Below are positions 1 through 13,301 of a stretch of DNA of 64,000 nt, one piece after another; positions within the stretch are counted from its first letter, which is position 1; each line of letters starts with the position of its first letter. Source of the DNA: Strongyloides papillosus (Eukaryota > Nematoda > Chromadorea > Rhabditida > Strongyloididae); the NCBI GenBank assembly GCA_005656395.1, contig SRSI01000009.1, forward strand, positions 62,001-126,000, given 5' to 3'. The notes under the pieces were generated by a model. That model did no database searches, was not told the DNA's origin, and was given only the letters and a program-made list of their open reading frames with translations. The position numbers and the translations under genes were made by a program.

Positions 1-543
1 TAAATCAGTAATAAGTTCCTCATTATCATATTGTTTAGATGTAATGGAAGCCTTTAATGCTTTTCTAATATCATCCATATTAGAAAGATCAGTAACTGTT
101 TTGACAGAAAGACCAGGTAACACATCTTCAACAACTTTTAAAGCATTCTCAAATCCCTCAACAATTTGTGTCATACTAAGACCGTACTCAAACAATTTAG
201 CTGCCTCAACGAGGAGAGCTGATGACAAAATAACAACATAATTTGTATGGTCACCAATTTGTTGTTCCTGCATCTCTGAAGCCATAACAACTAACTTTGC
301 AGCTGGATGAATAACTTCCATCTCGTGGAGCATTGTGGCAGCATCCTTAGTAACAAAAAGTTTCTCTAAATGATTAATTACCATCTTGTTTGTACCATTT
401 GGTCCAAAAGAGGTTTTCAATTTCCCACTTAACTCATTAACGGCATCAATATTTCTGAGAACTGTCTCCTCAACACCCTCGAAATATTGTGTTCCTTCTT
501 TGAACATGGTTCTGAAACCGCTTCTTGGTACTTTCATTGCCAT
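1..543 (-). CDS. cct-8: T-complex protein 1 subunit theta (CCT8), N-terminal part
   Basis: This is one subunit of the eight-membered cytosolic chaperonin TRiC/CCT, which folds actin, tubulin and WD40 proteins using ATP. The 181 codons present run from ATG at 543 off the left edge with no stop. They start MAMKVPRSGF and carry the family stretches FGPNGTNKMVINHLEKL, VTKDAATML and HPAAKLVVMASEMQEQQ, the order found in theta subunits. The motif after this, normally GDGTN in theta, reads GDHTN here (about residues 108-112); the catalytic Asp is kept but the following Gly is His. A T-rich stretch ending in CAG lies just upstream (565-574), so the mRNA probably begins there by trans-splicing or after a 5' UTR intron. 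No intron is seen within the visible part. The identity is very secure; the remaining two thirds of the gene lie outside the window. Confidence 0.95.
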   Translation of the reverse strand, partial: MAMKVPRSGFRTMFKEGTQYFEGVEETVLRNIDAVNELSGKLKTSFGPNGTNKMVINHLEKLFVTKDAATMLHEMEVIHPAAKLVVMASEMQEQQIGDHTNYVVILSSALLVEAAKLFEYGLSMTQIVEGFENALKVVEDVLPGLSVKTVTDLSNMDDIRKALKASITSKQYDNEELITDL

Positions 544-564
544 CTTGAATTAGACTATTATTTT

Positions 565-574
565 CTGCAAAAAT
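565..574 (-). promoter_or_regulatory. Probable spliced-leader or 5' UTR splice acceptor of cct-8
   Basis: Read on the minus strand the site is TTTTTGCAG, 22 nt before the cct-8 ATG, with no coding exon upstream. It resembles nematode trans-splice acceptors; an ordinary 5' UTR intron is the alternative. Confidence 0.5.
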
Positions 575-1960
575 TAAAAATATTAATAAGAAAATCTTAA
601 GAAAATAAATGGAGAAAATGTAAAAGGACAATGAGAGATACAAACATCAATAAACTAATAAAAAATTCATTAAAATCATCAACAATGCATTTAAAATTCT
701 AAAGTTTCTAGAAGAAAGTAGAACAAAGTAAATGAACCTAAAAGCACTACTCCAACGGCAATTTTCTCAACACGATAAATATTTGACTCTTTATATTACG
801 AACAACAGCAGGACGTACCTCTTATAATTGTAATATCTGGCAGTGAAATGAAGTTTTATTAAATTAATGTTGGTATATAATAATTTTAATTAATATTTAT
901 TAAAAGTGAATTTTCCACTGATGTTTTACAAAACGGTGTATATTATCTTTTATTAAATTTATGACTCATAAATGATAAAGAAATAAAAAAAAATGAAAAT
1001 AGCAAATCAGTTTACCTTTAATTACTTTAAAGTTCCTTTATGTGAATTAATGTTAATTATTTTAATTGGCTGAAGGAAATGCACTTGGTTATTTAACGAA
1101 TTTCGAATTAGAGAATCTAAATTCTGCGTTGAAATTTAATTGTATTACTTTTTTGAATTGCAAGAAAAGTTAATTTACTTTAGTGAAACGAGAGTATTAT
1201 TAAAAAAATGTTTTCCATCATTGAAATATACTAAACATAGATGTAACTAGAATAAATTGAATGTAAATAATGACATTTGGCTTATATAATATATTTTAAC
1301 TACCTTAATTTGCGACTAGATTATTTTACATAGGATATTAGGATAAATAATTATTGTAGAAAAATAACTTCAATATTTCAAAATCTGACATTTTTGTTTC
1401 CTTAATGAAATTTAAATGAAATAACAATATTTTTAATAATATTATATATATCTATCATTTTATATTCCATATACATTAATAAGAAATATACTATGTTTCA
1501 AACACAAAAAAATATATATGGTTTGTAATTACAAATGATACCATATTTTTAAGCTAAAAATAATTTAATACTGACACTATTTGCAAAAACTTTGTATAAT
1601 GCAATGGAATTTAAATTAAGCTATTTGAAAATGTTTTTTATTTTTTCTAAGATTATCATAAAAATTAATTTGGATTTTTAATATAATTTTGTTTGTGCAA
1701 AACCGTTATGTTGATTTATAACTTTACAATTACAGCAATTTAACATTATTTAACTTTTTAAGTGTATCGTTTTGATAGTTCGAGTTTCCGATTATGTCAC
1801 TTTTTTATATTTGCCCAATTTTAAAAAAATAGAAATAATTTATGTCATAATATAATAATATATATAATATTGCGTAAAATTTATCCGACAAAATTTTTTT
1901 AATCGTTGGTATATTTAAGCTAAAATAAATACACATATTATCATTATATCTAACATTTTT
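575..1960. other. Intergenic, divergent gene starts
   Basis: About 1.4 kb between cct-8 (-) and the small membrane protein gene (+). It is strongly AT-rich, with frequent stops in all frames and many A/T runs. It should hold both promoters. No RNA gene, repeat array or conserved block was recognised. Confidence 0.6.
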
Positions 1961-1966
1961 AGTAAT

Positions 1967-2500
1967 ATGTTGTATATACCGTTTGAAAATTACAAAAGAA
2001 TATTTTTTAAAAAGGATGAACCGTTAATGGCGAATATTTACACGGATGATGTGTTTTCGCATGCATCACCAAAAAATACTCAATATTTCCATCATCTCCG
2101 AACTCATCCTGCTCTTTCAGAATTGCCGAGTAATTACATTATGCAACATAATCCGGTAAGCTACAAAATTAAATTTTGTTCTTTTTTAAATTTAACCAAC
2201 TAAAACATCTACTCATTCTATATTTTCAAAATGACTAGGCCCTTTAATTTTCAGCTACATTATTCTCGTATACAATCACGAGATATAATAATTCTTGTTG
2301 CTATCTTGATCTCACTTTTTATTATCCTACTTATGACGGCTTTGATATTGACGTACAAGAAATATAGAAAATATCGAAAACTTATATCACCTACAAATAA
2401 GGTTAATCTTACTTCAACGATACACAGAGAAATAAAATATATTAGACTTGAAAATGGACATGTAGATTTTTCCAACGACAGTTATGGGTCTTCAGTTTAA
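1967..2500 (+). CDS. Orphan single-pass membrane protein, 144 aa
   Basis: Two coding exons, 1967-2155 and 2255-2500, join in phase 0 across a 99-nt GTAAGC...TTTTCAG intron. Both sides keep one open frame, and an acceptor-like TTTTTAG sits five bases before the ATG. The product has about 70 polar N-terminal residues without a clear signal peptide. A very hydrophobic helix follows (IIILVAILISLFIILLMTAL, about residues 74-93), then a basic stretch YKKYRKYRK and a 45-residue tail ending in YGSSV. The basic residues after the helix suggest an N-out, C-in topology. Methionine 21 (MANIYTDD) is an alternative start. I recognise no family. It could be a nematode-specific surface or signalling protein, but no function can be assigned. 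It stands alone between oppositely oriented neighbours. Confidence 0.65.
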
Positions 2501-2674
2501 GAATATAACTAACATTTTTTAATCTTTATTTTTTTTATTTATAAACTGAAATAACTTTTAAATAAAAAATTTGAAACAAAATTTTAATTATAGACTTTAA
2601 GTTATTAAAAAAGTTTACTAGAATGATACCAAAGGCACATAATTGTATTTTAAAAATAATAGTAATGAAAAAAG

Positions 2675-4910
2675 TTATTTCCATCCTCCAGTCAAACTAT
2701 GGAATAATTCCTCATCTAGTGTCTGGCTTTTTTCTTTACTTCTCATCTGTAAGAAGATATATCCACCAATAAATTCATGAACAACCTAAAAACAATGTTG
2801 TTAAAAATATTATAATATAGGAATGCGGTTTTGCATTTTTTAATTATTTTAATTAACTTACTTTACAGTCTGCCGATAGTGGCTTAAAATTAACATCTTC
2901 ACCATCAAATTGTATCATTAATTCTCGGATTTCCCAATTAACGTGCCATTTTTTCATATTTGAAAATCTCCATGTTCTAATTGATTCACCATTATCAGGG
3001 TTAATTTTCATTAAACGATTTACAGCAACAGCTATTATCTCAGGTTTTTTATTATTACCGAATTTAACAATAAAGTAATGAATTCCATGCTCTGGTAATG
3101 CCTGCCATGTTTTAATATATTGTAATTTTGCTTCAGTACATGAGAGTGTCTTTATACTACTATGGCAGTCACTTATCCTATTTTGTAGAACTTGTTTTGA
3201 ACGGGATCTCTTAATCCATCTTTGACTAATAAATTCATCAACATTAAAATCAGGAGGTAATTGAACTGATTGATTTCTTTTTTTACTTAATGTTCCATTC
3301 GGTGTCTTTGATTGTAGTGATAATAATTTTTTTATTTGATCAACTTCACCATTATAACTAGCATCAGCCATGGATTTTCCACGTGCAGCCAATTTACAAG
3401 CTGCTAACCATCGTGCAAATTGGTGTTCAGTATCGCATTTCAAGATAAATTCGTTCATCCCTTCACTTGTTGGAATTAGTAATTTAATATGGTATTTTTG
3501 TTGAGAAACACTAACATCTTGATTAACTTCACATCCTTTTAATGAAAAAGATGATAATGGTTGACCATTTATATCATTTGCTGATGCATAATAACTAAGG
3601 AACAAATCACGGAAAACAAAATAGGCTCTTTTAAAATTTTTAAAACCAAGTTTTTTGGGTTTCATATATTTTAAATATTCAGATAACTCAGGAACTGATG
3701 TTATATCAGCTCTACGTGACATTGCTGCTGCATCAAGATTTTGTTCAAGCTCATCTAATAACATATCAACATCATCCTTCTCCGAAATTTCGTCTTCATT
3801 TACATTTTTTTGAAGAGTTGCTTGTAATTGAAGAGCAGCTAATAATGCTGCTTCCTCCTCTGTATGATCAACTTCATCCAACAAAATTGACCATTTAGCT
3901 TGTTCATATAATTGATTTATTCTTACAGCATCATATTTTGGATTAAGATCAAAGAAGTTCATAAATTTAAATCTTAATAATACCAAACTATCTTCTTTTA
4001 TTCCTTGTTCCATTAAACTTCTACTACTATCTAACCATCCTCTATTAATAGCAGCTTTCTCCCAGTATGATTGTGGTCTGAAGAGACTATTATCTTTTGT
4101 TGGTAAAATTCTAGGTGAATGAATAAGAGCAATATCTAGATTTTCGAAATTTAAATCATCATTGTATTTTCCTATTCCATTTGTTTGAGGTACCCTTCCA
4201 AGCGTTCCGTAATATGCACCAGGTCCAGGACTTGCTCCTCGTGGTAATGTTCCACTTCTTGGCATTGTTCCCAATTCCGATGAATTAAAAACTTGTCCTT
4301 GAATGTTGATTGCTGGACTTTGATGTCTTTTAAAAGTATTATTTCCTTGGGAGTTTAATGTTGCACTAATAGGAGCTTGTCTTCTTAATGTACCAGGACC
4401 AACATATTCAACGCCTGGTTGGAAATATGCATTTGCATTTTCATGTTCCACATTATTTACCTGTTTTCTTAATTCATCAGGTAGATAAAATCTTTTTAAT
4501 GACAATTCTTCAGAATTTTTAATCCCAATATCTTTACATAATTCTTTTGTTACTCTAAGAACATTAACTGAAAAGTCTAATCTAGCATCAATAATTTGTA
4601 AATCTGGTAATTGTACTTTGACATATTTGTGCATTGGAGTAAATTCAAGATATGTTGCTGCATTAACACCAACCTGGTCTAATGTTGAACGGGTATGTTG
4701 GAGCCATTTACATTTATCAGGCCACCATAAAGCATGATCTGACCAATCCTGTGGGAGATCAATTTCTTGAACTAATTTTCTCATAACACCTCCAATATGC
4801 TCATCTCCACGGACGTATAAAACAACTGATTTGTTTATATCAGTAACAACAATTTGTAGTTTCCATGTCCCAATGTCACTGGCAAACGACTCAGTAATTA
4901 AATGAGCCAT
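2675..4910 (-). CDS. unc-112: Kindlin / UNC-112 (fermitin family), 719 aa
   Basis: Kindlins bind integrin beta tails and activate integrins; in worms UNC-112 is needed for muscle dense bodies and M-lines. Exons are 2862-4910 and 2675-2785, joined in phase 0 over a GTAAGT...TTTTTAG intron. The second exon adds the usual end [18 protein letters not shown]...GGWK. The 719-residue product equals the known nematode UNC-112 length to within a residue or so. Visible parts: an F0-like start ([20 protein letters not shown]); F1 with a long Gly/Pro/Ser insert (about 165-250); F2 split by a PH domain (about 408-512, [16 protein letters not shown], then [13 protein letters not shown]); and F3 at the end. 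An acceptor-like TTTTAG sits about 8 nt before the ATG. Family and orthology are both secure. Confidence 0.96.
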
Positions 4911-4920
4911 TTTAACTCTA

Positions 4921-7900
4921 AAATAATTATTTTTAAAACTTTTAATTTATTTTAATAAACATAAAAAAGTGTACACACAAAAAGAGGCAAAAAAAAAGAC
5001 GTAATATGCTTTTATAAACAATGCATTTAAAATAAATAGAAAATTTGATAAAATTATCGCTATAGGATAGCGTAGAAAAATAGAAATTTAAAATGAAAAA
5101 TAAATTATATGGAAATTGAAGAAAAATAAGTTTTTAGTTTTAAAGTTCATACGCTTCCGCTTTCTACACAATTGTGTTTTTGTTGAGAAGTCATTGTAAA
5201 ACCAACAATCTGCCCACAATAAAGGGTCAACTAATTCTATTGATTTAGTTTTATGCATTGTTGAAGTATAAACCATGTACAACAATGTTTAGTAATTACC
5301 TATTGCCAAATTAGTTTAAAAAAATTTAGGAATTATTATAAAAAAAAGTACTATAGAATTAATATGTTTTTTGATATTTAAAATTAATATTTATACTGTA
5401 TTTAATAATATTATAACTAAAGAAAGTACTATGATTTAAATGTCACTTGTTGTATTATTATAAAACATTTTATGTATGAAATGTTGAACATTTGCCAATT
5501 ACATAAGGATAAAAATTAGTATTAAAAAAACTTTATATATATGTTGATATATATATTTTATAAAAGTAGTATAATAATTGATCGCAACCGATAGAGGACA
5601 ACATCTTAACAATACTAAAATCTCTCGTATAGCATTGGCATAAGTTTTATTAAATCATTTCATCTTAATTTTCTTTTCTCTCTATTCTAGTGATAATGTT
5701 ATTTATTTTATCAAAATAATACTAAACATCTTCGACATTAGCAATCACTAATGTGAGTTAGAATAATAGTTTAATATTTGAGTGGGATGATTAAGAGGTC
5801 TGCTCTGAGAAAGAAATAACAGAAGCATATTTAACAAAAAAAATTTGGCAACAATAAGAATTATAAATTTTTGTACTTTCCGCATACTTTTGATTTAATT
5901 AATTGTTTTTTATGCATATATGTGTAAACAACTTTTTGAATTATTTTATTCTCACATCGAATTAAAAAAAACAAGTTGATTGTACGTTAAAATAAAAATA
6001 TAAATGATTGAATTTATGAATTGTAAAGAAATTTTTTCAACAGAATAATCATTTAAATGATTATTATGTTTTCTCTTTTTTTAAATTATTTTTAAGTTTG
6101 TTTTTTATCTATAATTGCATTAACGAAAATAAAAAATGGCAGATCTTTTATAACATTAATTTTAAATTGTCAAATAAATAAAGATATTTAACATTTTCAT
6201 AAAAAATGTTTTCTACAAACAAGAATATTTTTCACTTTTATTAGGCATAGTATTTCTATGCGATAATTATATTTTTGCCATATTATCCATACTTTTAAAG
6301 AAAATTATTATTGTTATATTTAAGTTTCGACACTTTTTGTTAAATAATTTATTTGTTTATTTCTTATATAAATAAAAAACAATTTTTAACATTTTTATAT
6401 TTATAAACACCATCCATATATTTACAAAGGAAATAAATATTCTAAATAAGAATCACATAAAAACTTGTTTAATATGAAAAAAAAATTCTTTAACCTTCAT
6501 AAATATTATTAAATTATTAAATCTATTATTATTTAAGGAAAATTTATGTTAGAATTTTCATTTATAAAGATGAAATAACGTTTGCATGTTAATTATTCTA
6601 TATAAAAAATATCACAAGCTCGTTTTTTTAGTTATCTAGAATTTCAAATGTTTATACAAAGTATTAATTACATACAAAACTAATTAAAGATTAATTTATT
6701 TCTCTATCTCAAAAGATTATTGATGAGAATGGAAATAATACAGTGTATGTGTAATAATAAAAAGCAAGTAGTTATTTATTTTACAAACACCAACTATATT
6801 TTAGGTAATTTTTAGTATGTTTTTTACTATGACAAACACAATAGTATTTTTTGAACAAATTTGCGTGGTACAAATAGTGTGTATCAGACGTCATTACACT
6901 TTTTTAACTTCGAAAGATAGCAGTTTTTAATCTATTTTTTTTATTAAAAATATGAGTATTAAAATTAAATAAAATGGCGAAATATTACTTTACTATGTTT
7001 TATATATTTCTAGTATAATTATATCTTAGAAAATTAATAAATTTATGACAAACAATTGAGGTTACGTAATATACAAATAAAGTAATTTACTAGTAAAGGA
7101 ATAATATTTTGAAATTATCTTAATATTGACTACTATTAATTACGCATATATATATAAAGGTTCAAATTATTATTATTTTTGTTTTTATCGACTTTCGGGC
7201 AGAACACACGTATATATATCTACTAGACAACAATTTAAATTTGTCTTATTACAATGCAGCACCTCACATGATTAAAATAATTTCTAGGTTTAAGAAAATT
7301 TCTACTTAACAATATCACCTTTGTGTATTTTGTGAAATAAAATATTGTTTAACATTTTAGGACAACTATCCTATATTTTTTTAAACAAATAAAATATTGT
7401 TTGATAAAATATTATTTAAGCTTTTTACCACTACTTGCAGTTTTAGAATATTCACAAAACACACTGTTTGACATTCATTTTATTTTTATATACCAGATAC
7501 GTCAGTGGAATGAATGAATATCTTATGACGTTTATTTAAACAAGCATGAACAAAGATTGCATCCGCTTTAGATGTTGATACATTAAAAAGCAACATGATT
7601 GATTGAGAAAACTTTTTAATAATCATTTCACTTACTTATTTAGTATGATACATAGTTTTGGTTTGTTTAATGTTTATTTATATTTGCCTCTTCTCTCGTT
7701 GTCATGTCATTAAATTATGTATTTCTTCCTTACATAGTTTTATTTTATACTTTTACTACCATGATCATTTTGGGAAATTTTTTATTCACCCATGTCTCTT
7801 TTATTCCTAACTACATTCAATATTATAATAATAAATTTGTTGTGCGCGACTGTGACGTTACAATTTCTATACTACTAATAATAATCAAATACACCAAATA

Positions 7901-8407
7901 AAAATAAATGTGATAAAGGGAAGAGGAAGATTAGCTTGGCCCAGTTCCCTACACCCGAACCATAGTATTTCTAGTTGAAATTATATCTTTAAGTATACAC
8001 TACTTTTCATTGTACGTCGAGGAGTTGACTCACATATATATTATTTATAATGCATAGTTTACTTTATTCTTATTATAATACTAATATCTTTGAGGAATGA
8101 TGCAAGTTAACGATGAACTACTTTCCTTATTTTTTTTTCGAAGACATTTTGTCATTAAAAATATATCTAGAACTAGTTTCATGCACTATTTCGTAGTTGT
8201 ACATACTATCAAAGATAGTTTTTTTTATTATTGGCTAGCTCAAAACCTCTTTTGTTATTTTTCTTCTATCTAGCTAGTTTTGAAATTCCTCATTTTTCTT
8301 ATTTTTACATTTCCTTCTTCCGTTTTGTATTTATTAATATTTTATATATATTATAATTTACAAATTTTATTAATTCAATTTATATATCTAAAAAAGTAGT
8401 TCATTAT
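4921..8407. other. Long intergenic stretch, 3.5 kb
   Basis: This AT-rich block separates unc-112 (-) from the DESI2-type gene (+). No gene was recognised. Small open frames at 5088-5285 (-) and 7704-7901 (+) look like chance. The 5130-5280 part is less AT-rich than its surroundings and could be 5' UTR or promoter of unc-112. A perfect 22-bp palindrome lies at 6044-6065. Short TA tracts occur near 5540, 7150 and 7210. No tRNA B box (GGTTCGA) was found. Confidence 0.6.
6044..6065. repeat. Perfect 22-bp palindrome
   Basis: The left arm AATAATCATTT is followed directly by its reverse complement AAATGATTATT, with no spacer. It could be a dimeric transcription-factor site, but in DNA this AT-rich chance palindromes are common. 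Confidence 0.5.
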
Positions 8408-8419
8408 AGGCACACAAAA

Positions 8420-9420
<1,001 letters not shown>

Positions 9421-10252
9421 TTTATGTACTACTACTAATATTATATCAATGTAAAAAAAGTGTTCCTCGTATTCATGATGAAAGTCGTTCTTTTTTTGTT
9501 TTGCCTCCTAAGAACCCTGATTGTTCTAACATTTATTGATGCATTATACTCTGTGCTAACATAAAACAAGCAATTACAAAATCACCATATATGTATATTA
9601 TTTTGTTGCACTTTATGTTGTATAAATTATTTTAAAATAAATCTCTAAAAAATAAATGTTTATTTATCTTTCGATGACGAAATAGGAGCAGCTCAAAATT
9701 TTTTGAAACTAGCTTTTGTTTTTTATTTACACAATTTTCTAGATAATAGAAGAGTGTAGAATGCGATTTTGTTTTGTCGGTTTTTAAGTAGTCACCTTGT
9801 TGGTCGAGTAGATTGTTTGTTGAAATTTGAAAACACTTTTTTGTACAAATCAAATTATTGTTAATAAAATAATTTTGTTGTATGACTAAAACAAATTTTT
9901 TAAACTTAAAGTATAAAAATGGACATACCTTCAGACATCCGACATAATTTAATTATAAACAACTAAATATTATAGAGGTATACGTTTAAATATAGCTAAT
10001 GTCAGATATTTCAAATACAACTTCATTTAATTGAATTAATTAATCATTGATGTTTGTTTAATATACAAAAAATAAATATATAAATTTTCCAACACGAAGT
10101 ATATATCATTTTTTAAAACTCGTATTTTAAAACGTTGTAAAATTATACAAACACATTAGTAAAACTCTCATAGCGAAATTCTGTAAATACTGAGGCATCT
10201 AGTCTCAAAAAAAATTATGAAAGTTTTATAAATTGAACATTAAATTATTCTT
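9421..10252. other. Intergenic, 0.8 kb
   Basis: The first 200 bases are probably the 3' UTR of the DESI2-like gene. An open frame of 73 codons at 9632-9853 (-) shows no recognisable protein and is treated as chance. The rest is AT-rich and should hold the promoter of the TTLL5-like gene. Confidence 0.55.
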
Positions 10253-12333
10253 ATGGTTGATTCTTTTACACAAGAATCAATCGTAAAATCTACAGCTATG
10301 GTTTCATTAATTGGCCCACCTATTTCCAAAAAACCTAAGGCCCAAAAAGAGAATGAAGAAGAAGAGATATTAAAAATTCAGGATTCAGAAACCTTGAATA
10401 ATGACGTGAAAGATTGTAATGATAAAACATTGTGGACTTATGCAAATTTTAATATTCGTGCCTTACATTCAACACTACAAAATAGGAATTCTAAGAGGTA
10501 TACTATGCTTGGGATGCAAAATAATTTAACATTCAAAATGATAAAAAGTGACAATAGGTTGATAAGAACTATATTTTATAATCATGGATTTACAGAGGTA
10601 ATTTCAAAAAATTTTATTTTATAAATATTTGTATTTAGTGTTCACCTTCAAATACGAAAGTAAATATTCTATGGTCTCGTGTTCATATTAGACCACTCCA
10701 GCTTAGGAATCTTCAACCATGGCAGAAGGTAAATCATTTTCCAAAGTCATTTGAATTGACACGTAAGGATCGGATGTCTGAAAATCTTTTAAAGTCGAAA
10801 TATACACACGGATCCGCTTATAACATATTTCCCAAAACGTTTATTTTTCCCAGAGATATGGAAAAATTGAGGGAAGATATGAATGAGAATCCTGGTTACA
10901 TGTATATTGTAAAACCACCAGCTTCATCTCGTGGTAGAGGAATTCATATCATTAGTGATGTAAATGAAATTAATTCTGATGAAAATTTAGTTATATCCAG
11001 ATATATCAACAAACCATATTTGATTAATGGATTAAAATTTGATCTTCGTTTTTATGTTTTGATTACCTCATTTTATCCATTAATTTGCTATTTATATGAA
11101 GATGGGTTGACAAGATTTGCTTCTGAGAAATATTCAAATGACGTTGAAAGTATTAAACAACCGTTTGTCCATCTGACTAACTATTCACTCAACAAAGATA
11201 ATGCAGCTTTTCAAAAGAATAATGGACAAGAAGGACAAGGACACAAATGGACAATTTCAGCAATGTTACGGCATTTAAAAAATGTTGATGGTGTAGATAC
11301 GGATTTATTGATGGCAAGAATAGAAGACTTGATAATTAAGAGTTTACTCTCTGTTCAAAGTGTTATTTCAGCTGCAGCCAGAAGTGTTTTGTACCATCCT
11401 CAAAATTGTTTTGAACTTTTAGGTTACGATATTATGATAGATGAAAATTTAAAACCATGGTTAATAGAAATAAATTTGACACCTTCATTAAAATGTGACT
11501 CGCCATTAGATACGGGTTTAAAATCAAAGCTTATCATTGATACACTAAATATTGCTTCATTACCTGTTTTGTCATGTCAAAGAATGCTGTCTATGAATAA
11601 TGAAGAAGTGGAAGACGAGGAAGGGATTGCAAACAAGTCTCTGGAATATCATTATGATGATGTTATTGGTGAGTATGTTGTAGACAAAAAGCAACGTTGT
11701 TATCCAATAAGACAATATCCCCCAGTGGTTAGAAAGTTCGGAAATATTTTCAACAGTAAGTTACGTATAAAATCTGCAAATACTAAACGCCTCGATTCAT
11801 CGAAAATGCAAAGAATATTAGAAAAGAAAGTAAAATTAGAGGAAAATAGACTAGGTTTCTTCAAACGTATTTTCCCACAACCTTTTACATACAAGATATA
11901 TGAACCATTAATGGATTATTGTGGCAATGAACAATGGGACAAGAAAGTCCATCAAGCATTATTTGGTAAGGAAAGTATTGAAACATACACAGACCCCGAA
12001 TTTATAAGATGTTTCCACCAACAGTTAATTAACACAAGTTTCCAATTACCCCAAAGTTATCAAAATGAAACGACAAAGATAATGACCGAATGGTTTAAAA
12101 ATATTTCTAAATACAATGAATCCATATTTGAGAACAATGATTTACCGAGAATGCTACCAAGAGTAAGAATTAACCCCAGACTTCGAAGTCATTCATTTAA
12201 TGAGCTTCTTGAAAAAAATCGTCAATTGATTGAAGAAAAGAAACGTTTAACAGCAGCACAAGAAGTTTTATCTAAACCCGACGACGATCTCATCGATTGT
12301 AGTTCCACTGATTCTACCACACCTGTATTATAA
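10253..12333 (+). CDS. ttll-5: Tubulin polyglutamylase, TTLL5-like, 679 aa
   Basis: TTLL enzymes use ATP and an ATP-grasp fold to add glutamate to tubulin tails, mainly in cilia. Exons 10253-10597 and 10639-12333 join in phase 0 (GTAATT...TTTAG). The core begins LWSRVHIRPL and QKVNHFPKSFELTRKDRM. It continues with THGSAYNIFPKTFIFP, the ATP-binding KPPASSRGRGI, SRYINKPYLINGLKFDLRFY and HLTNYSLNK, then the metal-binding EINLTPSLKCDSPLD. KVNHFP-SFELTRKDR and the S-x-K-C-D-S/A-PLD end favour TTLL5 over TTLL4, though DIMIDENLKPW is also TTLL4-like. The ~50-residue lead and ~200-residue tail are not conserved by eye. Methionine 16 is an alternative start. The gene converges with BUD31, whose stop lies 75 bp away on the other strand. 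Confidence 0.9.
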
Positions 12334-12408
12334 TTTCCTTCTCTTTGATTCAAAAATAAAAAGTTTTTAAACAAATTTATTATCCCTTGTTATATATAAA
12401 AATAAAAT

Positions 12409-12893
12409 TTAACCTGAACACCCACGACATCCACAATGCACACACTCAACCACACGATCTGTATCAAGTTTACTTTTTGGAACTCGGCAAATGCAATTTG
12501 TACCGAAATTAGAATTTTTTGTTTGAATGCACTTTAGACAGCAAAGATTTTCATAACCTTGTTTCTTCCATTTGGCTATTAGAAGAGGGTCTGCAAATTT
12601 GGCATCAAGGCAAAATTGGTATAATTCTTTGGAAATTGCCTTTTGTTTATAGAACAATTCGTAAATATATCGTGAACGTTGATGATGAATCTAATAAGAA
12701 AATTTTTAATAAAAGATAATTTCTAACTTACTTTAAAAATTGGCCAAACTGATTCGGTTTTTCTTTTTCCTTCATGTGATTCTAGCTCAGCTTCTCTCAT
12801 TTTTTGTTCAAACTCTTCTAATGTCTCCTCCACAACATCCCATCCTTCAGGAGGGTCTTTTCTCATTCGTTTTAGTTTTAAAATTATTGACAT
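12409..12893 (-). CDS. BUD31: BUD31 (G10) splicing factor, 147 aa
   Basis: BUD31 is a small, highly conserved component of the spliceosome. Exons 12732-12893 and 12409-12690 join in phase 0 across a 41-nt intron (GTAAGT...TTATTAG). The N-terminus keeps the [23 protein letters not shown] pattern and [14 protein letters not shown]. The second exon reads [40 protein letters not shown] and [12 protein letters not shown], ending [11 protein letters not shown]. All zinc-binding Cys of the C-terminal knot are present. The vertebrate protein has 144 residues, so the three extra residues at the start (MSIILKLKR versus MPKVKR) are the only notable difference. It is tail-to-tail with the TTLL5-like gene. 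Confidence 0.97.
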
Positions 12894-13301
12894 TTTAGGT
12901 AAAGTACAGATAAATTAAAAAACATAATTTAAAAGTTAAAAATACTTGTATCGTTTCTCCAAATTTCTTGTAAAGATAAAATTAAATAGTAGGTAAATTA
13001 TGACGAAATTAATCTTTTTGAAATAAGATTATAAAATTGGAGCACTGATAATTAATAAACATCTATATTTAAATAGGAAATGAAAAGAATAAATCATTCT
13101 GTTGTACTTTAATTAATGTGTTTACAAATTATTTTATTTATTGTAAATCTAATGAATTAAAAATAATTAAAGTGACGTTACTATTAAAATAACTGTCTTA
13201 CAATATAGTAATATCATAATCTTCGTCGAATAGAAGTATAAGAATAACAATAATGGTATTCGTTGTAAGTGTTCCTTTAAAAATATAATAATATAAGAAA
13301 T
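12894..13301. other. Intergenic, 0.4 kb
   Basis: AT-rich sequence between BUD31 (-) and the upstream HAD-like gene (-). It should hold the HAD-gene 3' UTR and the BUD31 promoter. Nothing else was seen. Confidence 0.55.

Noticed and set aside
5540..5570. TA-dinucleotide tracts here and near 7150, 27345 and 58775
   Set aside because: Short and expected from base composition; no array of repeated units.
7704..7901. 65-codon hydrophobic open frame
   Set aside because: Composition is what AT-rich chance frames give (Ile, Tyr, Phe, Asn); no splice partners, no known similarity.
9632..9853. 73-codon minus-strand open frame downstream of the DESI2-like gene
   Set aside because: No recognisable domain and no plausible flanking exons; more likely 3' UTR or spacer.
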